Part shown: positions 47,832 through 57,559 of the stretch, one piece after another | Layout: each line of letters begins with the position of its first letter | Position numbering within the stretch: position 1 is the stretch's first letter | The notes under the pieces: generated by a model | What the model was told of the DNA's origin: nothing | Databases searched by the model: none | The model's input: only the letters and a program-made list of their open reading frames with translations | Origin: Cenococcum geophilum 1.58 | Taxonomy: Eukaryota; Ascomycota; Dothideomycetes; Gloniales; Gloniaceae | DNA length: 64,000 nucleotides | Assembly (NCBI GenBank): GCA_001692895.1 | Contig: KV748182.1 | Coordinates: 2,918,341 to 2,982,340 of the forward strand | Direction: 5' to 3' | Made by a program: the position numbers and the translations under genes

Positions 47832-50245
47832 CTTACTAAATTATTATAAACGAGTATAAGGACATCTAAAAGGAACTGGCTTTACAGATGGCTATAAAAG
47901 CCGTTAATAACACCGCTGGCCCTAATAGACTAGTACCCACCCTCTTAGTTTATAGAGCCTACCTAAGAATAGGCAAACTGGACCCTTTTGCCCCGTTTAT
48001 TATAGATTAAGCAGCTATAATACGGAAGGTAATAGCCGAAATAGTTAAGTTACGGGCTAAATAAACTATTAATAGCGCCCTATACCACTATAACAGACCT
48101 AATACAACCTTAGTATATAACCTCCTACTTAACTCTAAAGTCCTTACATAGCATAAAAGCGGCAATTAGACTAGACCTTATTGTTTACTAGCTATAGAAG
48201 ATAAAATATACTACGTATAACTCTCTAGCGGACTAACTAGCTTTAGAAGCACGTCTGTAAACCCCTATTTTCGGTCTAAAAACACCTATAACGTTAAACT
48301 AGATAAACTAGAAGCACCCTTACCTACTCTAGAAGTCCCCTATAAACTTACTAAACCCACTAAACCTGCTATAAAGCGTGGCTAAGGACGCCCCTAAAAG
48401 CACCCTATAACTAAGAACCCTATAATAAAGAATTACCTAACCTCCGTAGGCACATCCGTAAGGCAACTCCTATCTATAAATAAATTAGTCTTAGTATAGG
48501 AAACCCCTTTTACAGACTTACAATATAAAGAGATTAATAGACTACTTAAAAAGGGCGTCTTTACGGTTATAACGGAGAGAGACGTTCTATAAGGCGTCCG
48601 TATATTTAACTTATACTTTATTAATAAGATTAAGCACCCTAATACTAACGAAGCCTTTAAGAAATTAAGGCTTATTATATAAGCTTATAACAACTAAGGA
48701 AAGGACTTAGTCCTTATATAATCGCCTATAATTTAACAAGTTAGTTAATAGATTATACTTATACTTATACCTAGACTATAGCAAACTAAACCTATAGCCC
48801 TCTACTTATGGGACATCTTATAAGCCTATATGCAGTCTAATATTTACCTAAGTAGAGACATCTATATACGACTACCCCTTAAGCTTAATTTATAACTAGG
48901 AATAATTTTATAGGTTATAAAACCCCTTTATAGAGTACCGGAAGCTAGAAACCACTAGTTTAAAATATATTACTAGCATTATATTAGTAAACTTAAAATA
49001 AAATAGTTAACCTATAACCCCTACCTCCTATACACCCTATTAAACGGCCTTAGTATTATTAGACTCTAAACGGATAATACCCTCTTTTTAGCGGACCGGA
49101 CTTTTATAGATACTAAAGAGACTAAACTATAAGAGGTAAAGTTCTTAGCAAAGCTGTAAGAGCAGTTAACTAAGCAAACTTCAATTAAGTTTAATAGAGG
49201 CTTAATTATATAAAAGGGCAACCTAATCTAGCTAACTTAAAAACGCTAAGCTTAAAACCTAAAGCTTATTATAGTAAGCCTATAGACCTTACTAGTTCCC
49301 GTAAAGAGACCTATAAAACTATAAATATAAAGAACTAATATATTATATAGCGTATAAGAGGCGCCTATATTACTATAGTCTATTAACCTAAATCTACCTA
49401 TAATTTATCCTTTACGGCCCAGGTAATAGATCTATAAGAGGAAAATATTAAGCAGCTTAATAAACGTATTTAGTGGCAAATTAATAATGCAATAAGAGGA
49501 CTTATGTTTATGCCACTAGACCTAAATTCCCTTAGCTTACTAGTATTTATAGACGCCTCCTTTACCAATAATAGGGACCTATTATTACAAATCGGCTTCG
49601 TAATTATACTTATGGACTATAATTAGGATGCAAATATAATCTACTAATCTTTAATTAAGTGTAAATGAGTAACCCGCAGTATACTAGCTTCTAAGTTATA
49701 CGCACTAGCTTATAGCTTTAATATAGGAGCTATAATTAAGTTAACAATCCAGAAGATCCTATAATTGGAGCAATTACCCCTAGTTCTATACACCAATTTA
49801 AAGTCCCTTTATAACTGTATAGTTAAACTAGGTATAACACAAGAGAAGAGGCTTATGGTCGACCTAATATGCTTACATTAGGCCTACAAATGACGTGAGA
49901 TTATAGAGGTTAAATGGATCAGCAGCGGAGATAACCTAGCGGACGCTATAACTAAGGCAAAGCCGTACTAAGCTCTTAAAACCCTAATTAACACAAATAA
50001 GCTTAACCTAAGGGTTATAGAATAGGTGGAGCGAGACTAATGGAGCACTTGCGGTTCATTTACGGCCTCTTAAAAGGCCGTACGGTTCATTTTACAGACC
50101 GTAAACAGGACTTATGGCCAGCTTAGAGCACCATTTAGAAGGCATCTTAGGAGGGATTTCCTATATATTTCTTTTATATTTTACGGTTCTAATAAGGTAA
50201 TTACGGAGGCTATATACAAGTGGGTCTATCTTTAAGTGCCGCTAG

Positions 50246-50466
50246 TATATAATTACAGCACCTAGTATACCAAACGCGTGTCTACGCGTTTAGTGTACTA
50301 ACCACTTTACTTATAACTAATTAGGGGGGAGGGGGCGTCAGTATATAGACTATATAGTCTACCTTAATAGAATTAACAGTTACCACCATCTAAAGGAGCA
50401 TACAATACTATATGTATTTCGTGCCCCTAGATATAACTTACTTATATTATTAAGTTGATACAAACA
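50246..50466 (+). repeat. 3' LTR of copia
   Basis: This 221-bp LTR is collinear with 42,246-42,635 minus the MITE. It ends gatacaaaca at 50,466 and is followed by the cctat duplication. Confidence 0.92.
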
Positions 50467-51299
50467 CCTATATATTTAGATTATTATTATTATTATAATA
50501 TTTAGGTTAACTATCTGCTATAACTATAAGGATAGGCTAATAGCCTTACTAATTATAAAGCATATATATATAGCTACTTTTAGTTTATATAGGAGCTAAA
50601 ATCCTTAGGGGCAGTATATTAATTATATATAGGTATTATAATACGGCTCTTATATAGCAAGGATATAGTATTTCTTTAGGTCTAAACTGTCTAATAGGGG
50701 CCTTACGAGACGGTGGTTTACATTACCATAGTTATACTATATAATGGATAGGTAGCGGACCCCCAGTAAGGGTCCTTTGTCTTTCCTTTATTCCTTACTT
50801 CTTCTATTTTCACTTTCTTTAGGATATTTAGAACTTCTATCTCTTATATCTATACCCTAGTTACTACTTATTTTATATAAAGCTTTCCGTTTCCATATCT
50901 TATATTCCTACTAGCGCTTTTATATCTAAATCTATTATTATCTCCGGTTCTTCCCCTATTCTTACTAAACGGCTATATACCCTTTATAAGTTAGCTATAA
51001 ATATTATATTTACCGCGTTAAGTCTAATTTTTAATTGTCCTAGTCTTAAGCTTACTATTACTATTTATAGGGGTCTTCTTATAGGGCGTCCTCTCCCTTA
51101 TATCCCTTATAACCCTTATATCCCTATTTAGCCTAACAATATTACGCAGCGTCGCTTCTAGCCTATTAAGGCTTAGGATAGCTAGCCTAGCCCCCTAATA
51201 TTAAAGGTAAGAAACGCTAAAAAGGCACCTACGTCTCCCTAGCTTATTACCTATTGTTTCCATTTATATAACCTAGCGTATAGTTATTCCCGTAGCTAT
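50467..51299 (-). pseudogene. LINE ORF2 N-terminal endonuclease and upstream part
   Basis: The minus strand at about 50,760-50,470 reads NYGNVNHRLVRPLLDSLDLK, then LAI-stop-EPYYNTYI and ICFIISKAISLSL. This is the start of an APE-type LINE endonuclease, in which QEP contributes an active-site Glu. It supplies the N-terminus missing from 42,206. Upstream to 51,299 the sequence is repetitive (GYKGYKGYKG-like) and I did not identify an ORF1 zinc knuckle. The Harbinger element interrupts it at 51,300. Confidence 0.65.
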
Positions 51300-51570
51300 T
51301 AAGGGCGTGTTCGGTTGCAATCTGGAGCTTTTTCAATCTGACGTTGATCTGTGCTTTCGCCGGCGTCAATTAGTAGATAATTAGTGGCGCTTAATCTGGT
51401 AGTTGTACTTAATCTGAAATGAAGCCGACTGTTCGGTTGATCGTTCTAAAAAGGCCTCAGATGAGGCTCAAAATTAGCGACGTCTTCTGCCCACATTAAT
51501 TAATCCTCTGCTAAAACGTACCTACTACCGAACCTCTACTACCAGCTTCTTATTTCGGTGTCTTATTACT

Positions 51571-52758
51571 ATGTTATTAATAACTGCCACCCCTATTCCT
51601 GCCACTAATGCGCATACACTACGTTCCTCGCGCCCTCCGCCCCTTCGTATATAGCCTACGGCTCGCCGAGCGACTGTAAAGAAACAGCGTATTAGCTGGA
51701 CTTATGAAATGGAAGAAGCTATAGTTAAAGGCCTAGTAGAGGCTGTTCGGAAAGGGCTCCGCGCAGATAGCTCGTATAAGAAGAAAGGCTGGCAGATAGC
51801 TTTAGACGCCGCATAGGCAAAGACTTAATATTCGATTACTATACGGCAGCTTAAAAGTAAGCATAATAGTTAAAAAAGGGATTAGAAGGTGTAGAAGGAG
51901 CTCTATAATTAATCTGGCTAGGGGTAGAATAATAATAAAGGTGTACTAGTTGCCTCTAAAGACGTTATAAATAGATATTTTAAAGCTAATCCTAACGCCG
52001 CAAAGTTTTAAGACGCTCCGCCGCCTTTCCTAGAGGAGCTTGATAAGCTATTTTAAGGTATAGTTATAATAGGCGGCTATGCTCTTATAGTTGATAAAGC
52101 TCTTAATTAAATGGAGAATGGGCCGCTAATTAATCCTACGCTAATAGAGGAGGAAAGCGCTGCTACTGTGCAGGACGGCAGGAGCGAGGAGGATGAGTCT
52201 TATAATGAGGAAGACGATAAGGTAGCTAATAAGGATAAACCTCAATCTTCTATAGAACAGCGTTAGTTAGCTTTGTCAGCTAGTGATATTTCCTTAGACA
52301 ATCGCTCTACTACACCTTCTAGTTAACGATTGTCGTCCTTAGCAGGCCTAAGCCTTTATTATACGCCTTTGTTAACGCCTGCTTAAAAGTCTTCGCTGGC
52401 TATAAGAAAACGCGCTACTAAATAAGCTGCTATATTAAATAAACTAGATGTAAAGCGTTAGCGACCTGGAGATAGGCAATGGATAAAGAACCTACTAGGA
52501 GAGACTATAGAGCTAGTATTAAAAGAGATTAGAGCTACGCGAGAGCTTCTTAGTTAAAAGCCGCCTCTAGAAAAGGCCTTAGTAGAGTTCCTTAATAAGT
52601 TTAACGATATAGACCTTAACGATTAAGTGCTTATTCTAGAAGCCTTTAAGACAGAATTAATAGTAAGGACCTTTTTAATTATATTAGGGGCGTTACAGAA
52701 GAGACTAATAGATAGAACTTTGGCAAAAATAAAGAAAAAGGAAGACGTTAAGGGTTAA
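51571..52758 (+). pseudogene. Harbinger Myb/SANT-like DNA-binding protein
   Basis: One frame of 395 codons runs from ATG 51,571 to the TAA ending at 52,758 with no frameshift, interrupted by some 15 TAG/TAA codons. The N-terminal Myb/SANT-like domain reads ISWTYEMEEAIVKGLVEAV, then YKKKGWQIALDAA and YSITIRQLKSKHN (residues about 42-110). An acidic linker (EEDESYNEEDDKVANKDK) follows, then a C-terminal helical part. In PIF/Harbinger elements this protein binds the transposon ends and carries the transposase into the nucleus. The length and frame are preserved, so the damage is point mutation only. Confidence 0.82.
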
Positions 52759-53022
52759 AATTAGTAGCTGCTTTTACTTTGCGTTTGTAATTACTTTACT
52801 ATTAACAATTTTATTTTTTAGTAAGGATTTTATATATAAATTAGTAAATCCTTAAACCTATTATAAATGTACTCTATAAAATTAAAGTAACCGCTTTTCT
52901 ATATATAATTATTAGGAAGTTATTATATTAAAAGGCTCTTCTAAAGCGCGCTATATAGCGGTAAAATGTATTAGTACATAATTTAGTATGGTAATTTGTC
53001 TATAGATTATATACCTATATAT
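52759..53022. other. Spacer between convergent Harbinger genes
   Basis: AT-rich sequence between the stop of the Myb-like frame and the stop of the minus-strand transposase. No feature was seen. Confidence 0.5.
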
Positions 53023-53857
53023 TATAAAGGCCTCCCAATTACCTAATAATAGCCTCTCTATATAAGCTCTACAATTTCATCCTATCTTTAATTTATAGCG
53101 ACCTTACTCTCTTCCTCTACTATCTGCGCATCCTTTTTATTAACCTCCTTATCCTCTACTACACCGTAGTCCTCTAGATTATCCGGATTATATATATTTA
53201 AGAAGTTATATACCGCTGTTAATATATATACTAAAAGAATTTACGTCGCCAGAGGGAAGTTCTATCTTGCCGCCTTAAAGTATTAAAATCGTCTCTTAAA
53301 GACTCTAAAGGTACGCTTAATAACATTTCTTAGTCCTGCATAACGTAGATTAAATAGCTCCTTTGCATTCTGCGGCCTTATATTTGCCTAAGCTTATTTA
53401 TAAAGATGATATTAAACGCCTTAGTATAGTACTAACGTTATAGAGGTATTTAAATAACTAGTGTTAGCAAGATAATATTAACCTTATGGAGCTTTAAAGC
53501 CTTTCTTTTTTGCCGAATTAATGACTTTATAGTTATAAGCGGTACCTTCCTATTTAGCTAGAACGTATATAAAGTTTATATTAAAATTAACGGCAGCTAA
53601 AACGTTCTGCGTTAATATATCTTTTCTACCGCGCCAGGGAGCTTACTTCTTATACCCGCCTTTAATCGCGATTGGTAGATGCGTACCGTTAAGCGCTCTA
53701 ATACAATTGGCGAAGAACGGATATTGCTTTGGGTTATCTATAATCTTATCTAGTATAGTATTTTTAGGTAGATTAACGAGCTCCTTATGCAATTTAATAA
53801 GCCTAGGAAGAACTGTATATACTGCTCTATATACTAAATTAGCTCCGGTAAAAAGAC
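53023..53857 (-). pseudogene. Harbinger DDE transposase, C-terminal part
   Basis: The minus strand reads TGANLVYRAVYTVLPRLIKL, then YPFFANCIRALNGTHLPIAI (catalytic-region DGTH appears as NGTH). Further on are ILTQNVLAAVNFNINFIYVL, YLANTSY where intact relatives have LADxGY, and NVIKRTFRVFKRRF with the Glu of the triad replaced by Lys. All three catalytic positions show G-to-A type changes, so it is dead. The C-terminal tail is acidic. The N-terminal part continues at 55,766 beyond the nested element. Confidence 0.85.
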
Positions 53858-53878
53858 TACATCAGTAAAATGTTTGTA

Positions 53879-54075
53879 CCTCCTGACAGTACTGACAGCT
53901 CCTGACAGCTCCTGTCAGGGCTGTCAGGAGCTCCAGGAGACACTCACACTCGGCATCCTGTCAGGAACCTGTCAGGAGGTCGCCCGGACCACCAGGACCA
54001 CCAGGACCTCCAGGACCTCCAGGACCTCCAGGACCATTAGGACCATTAGGACCATCAGGACTATTAGGACAATAA
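53879..54075 (+). repeat. Subterminal cctgacag and ccaggac repeats
   Basis: Interspersed cctgacag/ctgtcagg motifs give several short palindromes (tcctgtcagga). They are followed by tandem 9-bp units accaggacc, acctccagg and accattagg. Related cctgtcagga and attaggac units recur at the right end of the element (55,480-55,740). Confidence 0.85.
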
Positions 54076-54341
54076 TAAAAATTCTAGATTTAAAAATAAG
54101 GTATATTAACACTCCAGTATTTGCAGCTAGTCAAAAAATATAAAATTAATTTAATTATATATAATCTAAATAATCCAAATCAATCTCTTCTGTCTACCGC
54201 CTGTATCTATTATGGAGCTCTACGATTGCTCGGGCGTCGGGCGATCGATTGAGGAGCCTCTTGCGGAGGCTCCAAATCGTCGATCGGCGGTGTTCCCGAT
54301 GATCCGCCGGCCGTATGCTGATTTCCTAACTAGGCCTAGTG

Positions 54342-54390
<49 letters not shown>
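54342..54390 (+). repeat. CCTG microsatellite
   Basis: About eleven to twelve tandem cctg units, followed by looser cctgtctg and cctacctg variants to about 54,460. The apparent 84-86-residue proteins across it (LPACLPACLPA) are artefacts of the repeat. Confidence 0.95.
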
Positions 54391-54391
<1 letters not shown>

Positions 54392-54740
54392 TGCCTGTCC
54401 TACCTGTCTGTGCCCGCCTGTGCCTGTCGTGCCTACCTGTCTATGCCTACCTGTCTGTATCTGTAATTCGGGGGAGAGGTCGGCCCGATCGAAGGCTCTG
54501 CTTGATTCGATTGCGATTAATTATATTAATTCGAATCATTCTCCATGGGCGTTTGTTGGCTATACGTTTAAACGGTGGTCGTCTAGGGTGCCTCCCTAGG
54601 AGGCCTTAATTCGATTTGATTCGGTAATAGGCTGATATTAAGGCTCTGGTTCGATTTAATCGATCGATTGAATTGATCGTGTTCGCTAGCTGGTCGTTCA
54701 AACGATTATCGTCTGGTTCTGACGACGGTCCTCTCCTACT

Positions 54741-54822
54741 TGCCTGCCTGCCTGCCTGCCTACCTACCTACTTACCTACCTACCTACCTACCTACCTACC
54801 TACCTACCTACCTGCCTGCCTG
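54741..54822 (+). repeat. CCTG/CCTA microsatellite
   Basis: Tandem cctg units pass into cctacctacc and back to cctgcctg. The mixture suggests a cctg array partly changed at one position. Confidence 0.92.
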
Positions 54823-55047
54823 TGTCAGTATCTAATTTAATTCGGGGGAGAGGTCGGCCCGATTGAAGGCTCTAATTGATCCAGGTCGTTCTCTATGGCC
54901 GTTCGCTAGCTGTACATTTAAACGGTAGTCGTCTAGGGTGCCTCCCTAGGAGGCCTTAATACGATTCAGTAATGGGCCAATATTAAATTCGATTAATCGA
55001 TCAATTGAATCGTTCGTGGTCTTCGCTAGCTGGTTATTCGAAAGGTT

Positions 55048-55167
55048 GTCGTCTAGTTCTTATAACGGTCGTCTGGTTCTGGCGACGGTCGTCTGGTTCT
55101 GGCGACGGTCGTCTGGTTCTGGCGACGGTCGTCTAGTTCTGGCGACGGTCGTCTGGTTTTGGCGACG
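55048..55167 (+). repeat. 20-bp tandem array, six units
   Basis: The unit gtcgtctggttctggcgacg is repeated six times with few changes. The first unit is the most divergent. The 61-codon open frame through it simply translates the repeat. Confidence 0.93.
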
Positions 55168-55344
55168 GTCCTCTGCTGGCTGCCGTTCTAGTGCCTCCTA
55201 AGGGAGGATGTAAGGAAGGGTAAAGAATAGGGTGACTGCAAAGGGGGTAACTTGGCAGAGGCACGTGCAGGCTATTAGGAATATAGCGGGAACCCGATAG
55301 CACTGTATGTCGCACGCACGCGCATATAGGGTTGTGTCGCATTA

Positions 55345-55480
55345 GGGGGGAGGTATCCCATTACGGGGGAGGTATCATAGTGGGGAGGGTGTCGCATTGG
55401 GGGGGTGTCTTAAGGGGTGTGCATAGGAGGTGTCGCTTTAGGGGGGGGGTTAGGAGGGGTATTACTTAGGGGTATCCTGT
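55345..55480 (+). repeat. G-rich repeats
   Basis: Imperfect units of the type gggggaggtatc and ggggggtgtc recur about six times on the plus strand. Runs of four or more G separated by short spacers could form G-quadruplexes; this is an inference from spacing only. Confidence 0.7.
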
Positions 55481-55767
55481 CAGGAACCTGATAGGACAAT
55501 TAGGAAAATTAAGATCCTGCCAGAAGCCTATTAGGAACAATTAGGAAATACTAGTTTCCTATTAGAACCCTAACAGGACCGTAAGAGGACGATTAGGAAA
55601 TTAAAGATCCTGCCAGGAGCCTATTAGGACGACTAGGACGATTAGGAAAATTAAAATCCTGCCAGGAGCCTGCCAGGAGCCTACCAAGACGATTAGGACC
55701 TCTAGGAAAGTCAAAATCCTGTCAGGAGGCCTCTAGGATCTTGGCACCCCAACAAAATGCTGATGTA

Positions 55768-56300
55768 TATTAAAGTATATATTACCTACTCTTTAACTGT
55801 TAATAAGGTGTGCTGCGTTTCCTTATAAACTAATTAGTATAACTAATTATTACTAAATATTAGCTGGAATATTAATAGCTTCTCTACTGCTAATAGAAGC
55901 TTTATATCCTTTAAGTCACTATTAATTTAAAGCCATTTGAGCAACTTCCTAAATACCTCTAGTTACATCCTCATTAAATTATAGAGCCTCTGTGGGTGGC
56001 TATAGAGCAATTGCGTTGTCTATAACGTCCCCCGCTATATATTAGTATATTAAGTATAAACGCCGACTGGTCGGATCTAAATGGCAACAGTAAGGATTAA
56101 GAAGAGGACGTCATATAGGGCCTGCAGCTGCTGTAGTAATACCGTCGTTGGTAAGGGTAGTAGCAGTAGGGTTATAATGGGCAATCGGATGGGTGCATGA
56201 GCAGAGCTCTAGATTTAACTTAACAATTAACCTATAGAAAAAAGCTACAGGTTAATCTAACGCCAAGAGCTTAAGTTCAACTACTATATACGGTAAAGCG
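55768..56300 (-). pseudogene. Harbinger transposase, N-terminal part
   Basis: Once the nested element is removed, the minus strand from about 56,100 down joins the C-terminal part. Weakly readable text includes FIRKRSTPY-stop-QLKSR, leading into the TGANLVYRAVYT block. The start codon could not be fixed. The sequence near 56,300-56,452 is terminal untranslated transposon DNA with the inverted repeat. Confidence 0.5.
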
Positions 56301-56455
56301 TGCGAATTTGACGCGGTTGCCGATCTAGAGGAGCTTTAGATTAGAAAGTCGTTAGATTGACCGAACACCTACCTTTAGATCAGATTGAGGCTTTAGATTA
56401 ACTCGGTTCTAAAGCCTCTAGATTTAATCTGGAGCTGTAACCGAACACGCCCTAA

Positions 56456-57041
56456 ACCCTTACCTTCTATCTCCTATATTTAATATAGTCTTCTCTTTCC
56501 TACGCCTTATATATGCTTTAGTGGCAGTTTACGTACTCCACTTAGTCTTAATTTAAGCAGTATCTTATATTGTAAAGGCCTATACAGTAGCCGCAGCATA
56601 CCTATACTGCGCATATGGATTAGGTATATCCCTATTATACGTAGTAATAGCATTATTTTAAGTAGAGTCTATAGTTATAGAGCCTTATATTATATATAAG
56701 GCCGTTTATAATAATACCTTTTTAGATAAGGAGTTTTTACATTCCTAGTATATATGTGCTAATAATAAGAGAGCTATACGTTTAACTAGCGACTCCCTAG
56801 TAAGTCTCTAACGACCCTTATATCCTCTTATTGTTCTTATTATACACTTAATTTATATTTTCCTATTAAAGCTATTAGATATAGGTGATCTTAAGTCCTC
56901 GTATAAGGCGTTCCGTTTGTTTTACTATTTTATATATAATTACTATATTATCCACCTAGTGTCCCTTTTCTACCCTAAGACTTAGGGGGACCACTAGGAC
57001 TTTAACTAGGTAATCTTTATAGAGCACTTTTATGCCTATTA
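56456..57041. other. Unassigned RIP-affected sequence
   Basis: It lies between the Harbinger element and the gypsy LTR. It should be the continuation of whatever stood left of 51,300 (possibly LINE ORF1 on the minus strand), but no zinc knuckle or other domain was recognised on either strand. Confidence 0.35.
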
Positions 57042-57559
57042 CGAACGCTTTAAATACGATGTTATAACTACTAAGAGAAGAGTTAGAAGTAGCTAGTTAG
57101 TTAATTAAAGCACGGTCCAGAATGGAGCCGGTAGAACTATATAACGAGGAATAGTAGCTAAGGTCACATAACGTAATCTATATAATCTAAATAATCTATA
57201 GGATCTATAACAGAGCAGATAGAGCATACTTATCTTATATACTAAGGGGATTTCTTAGGAGTATGGTTGTGTGTTTAAAGGACCATAGTCCCTACCCAGA
57301 TAGCCCTCTCCTTTATAGTGAATCTTAGAATACAATTGGAGTTAATTTATTAGGCAACCACTCCACCAATTATATTTACGTTGTTGACTATTCTATACCT
57401 ATATACCTAGCCCATTAATAAGTCTACCGTAGTATTTCCTATAAGGCTTTATTATATATTCACTACTAAGGTTACAGTAAAAGAAGTCGAATAATATACT
57501 ACTAAAAGTAGTAGCCACAACGGCGTCTACAGCGGCGACTACCTTAGGATTAGGTAATA

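Larger units (their letters stand above)
43024..50065 (+). pseudogene. copia gag-pol, single frame with RIP stops
   Basis: The frame starts MADISKQINKG at 43,024. Gag is followed by a zinc-knuckle remnant (KCFICGKKEY, about 44,347-44,376) and the protease (VIINIGTSKKSTIGYG, about 44,764-44,810, where the catalytic Asp is Asn). The pre-integrase and integrase begin EIHRLYRRFGYLL (about 45,200). The LINE insert interrupts the integrase at RAY|QIII. It continues from 47,841 with KAVNNTAGPNRLVPTLLVYRA, a copia RT (YIRLPLKLNL, then LYRVPEARNH near 48,920-48,960; TDNTLFLADRTF near 49,070-49,110) and RNase H (about 49,550-50,030). I found no frameshift up to the LINE insert; the damage seen is TAG/TAA and missense changes. 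Confidence 0.88.
42246..50466 (+). mobile_element. Complete copia element (TSD CCTAT)
   Basis: LTRs lie at 42,246-42,635 and 50,246-50,466, starting tgtataatta or tatataatta and ending gatacaaaca. cctat is duplicated outside them (42,241-42,245 and 50,467-50,471). The length difference between the LTRs is explained by a MITE in the 5' LTR. The element sits inside the endonuclease of the minus-strand LINE and itself contains a 2.1-kb LINE-derived insertion. The coding strand is plus. Confidence 0.94.
54345..55180 (+). repeat. Two tandem units of about 0.4 kb
   Basis: The order (cctg tract) - gggggagaggtcggcccga - cgtctagggtgcctcc - aggaggcctta - cgctagctggt - gtctggttct occurs twice, from about 54,345 and from about 54,741. 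The second copy is followed by an expanded 20-bp array. The gcctcc...ggaggc motif forms a 6-bp stem in both. Confidence 0.75.
53860..55765. mobile_element. Unmutated low-complexity TIR element (1.9 kb, TSD TA)
   Basis: Inverted ends catcagtaaaatgtttg and caacaaaatgctgatg are flanked by ta (53,858-53,859 and 55,766-55,767). Removing the insert with one ta rejoins the transposase frame. The content is not coding: ccaggacc-type and cctgtcagga repeats near both ends, cctg/ccta tetranucleotide tracts, a 20-bp tandem array and G-rich repeats. It shows little RIP decay although it sits in a heavily decayed transposon, so it arrived later. TA duplication suggests mobilisation by a Tc1/mariner-type transposase. 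I do not recognise the family. Confidence 0.75.
51303..56452 (+). mobile_element. Complete PIF/Harbinger DNA transposon (TSD TAA)
   Basis: The ends are inverted: gggcgtgttcggttgca at the left, and tgtaaccgaacacgccc at the right (56,436-56,452). taa flanks both (51,300-51,302 and 56,453-56,455). The 3-bp TWA duplication is the Harbinger signature. Inside are the two expected genes, a Myb/SANT-like protein (plus) and a DDE transposase (minus), converging near 52,760-53,020. A second element (53,860-55,765) is nested in the transposase. Without it the transposon is about 3.2 kb. The sequence is RIP-decayed. Confidence 0.93.

Noticed and set aside
54212..54599. Cysteine-rich LPAC-repeat small proteins
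   Set aside because: They translate a CCTG microsatellite inside a non-coding transposable element.
55016..55342. 61- and 69-residue open frames over the 20-bp array
   Set aside because: They simply translate the tandem array and its complement.
56453..56470. cctaaaccctt as a telomere-like repeat
   Set aside because: There is only one unit, and it is explained by the Harbinger TAA duplication and its flank.
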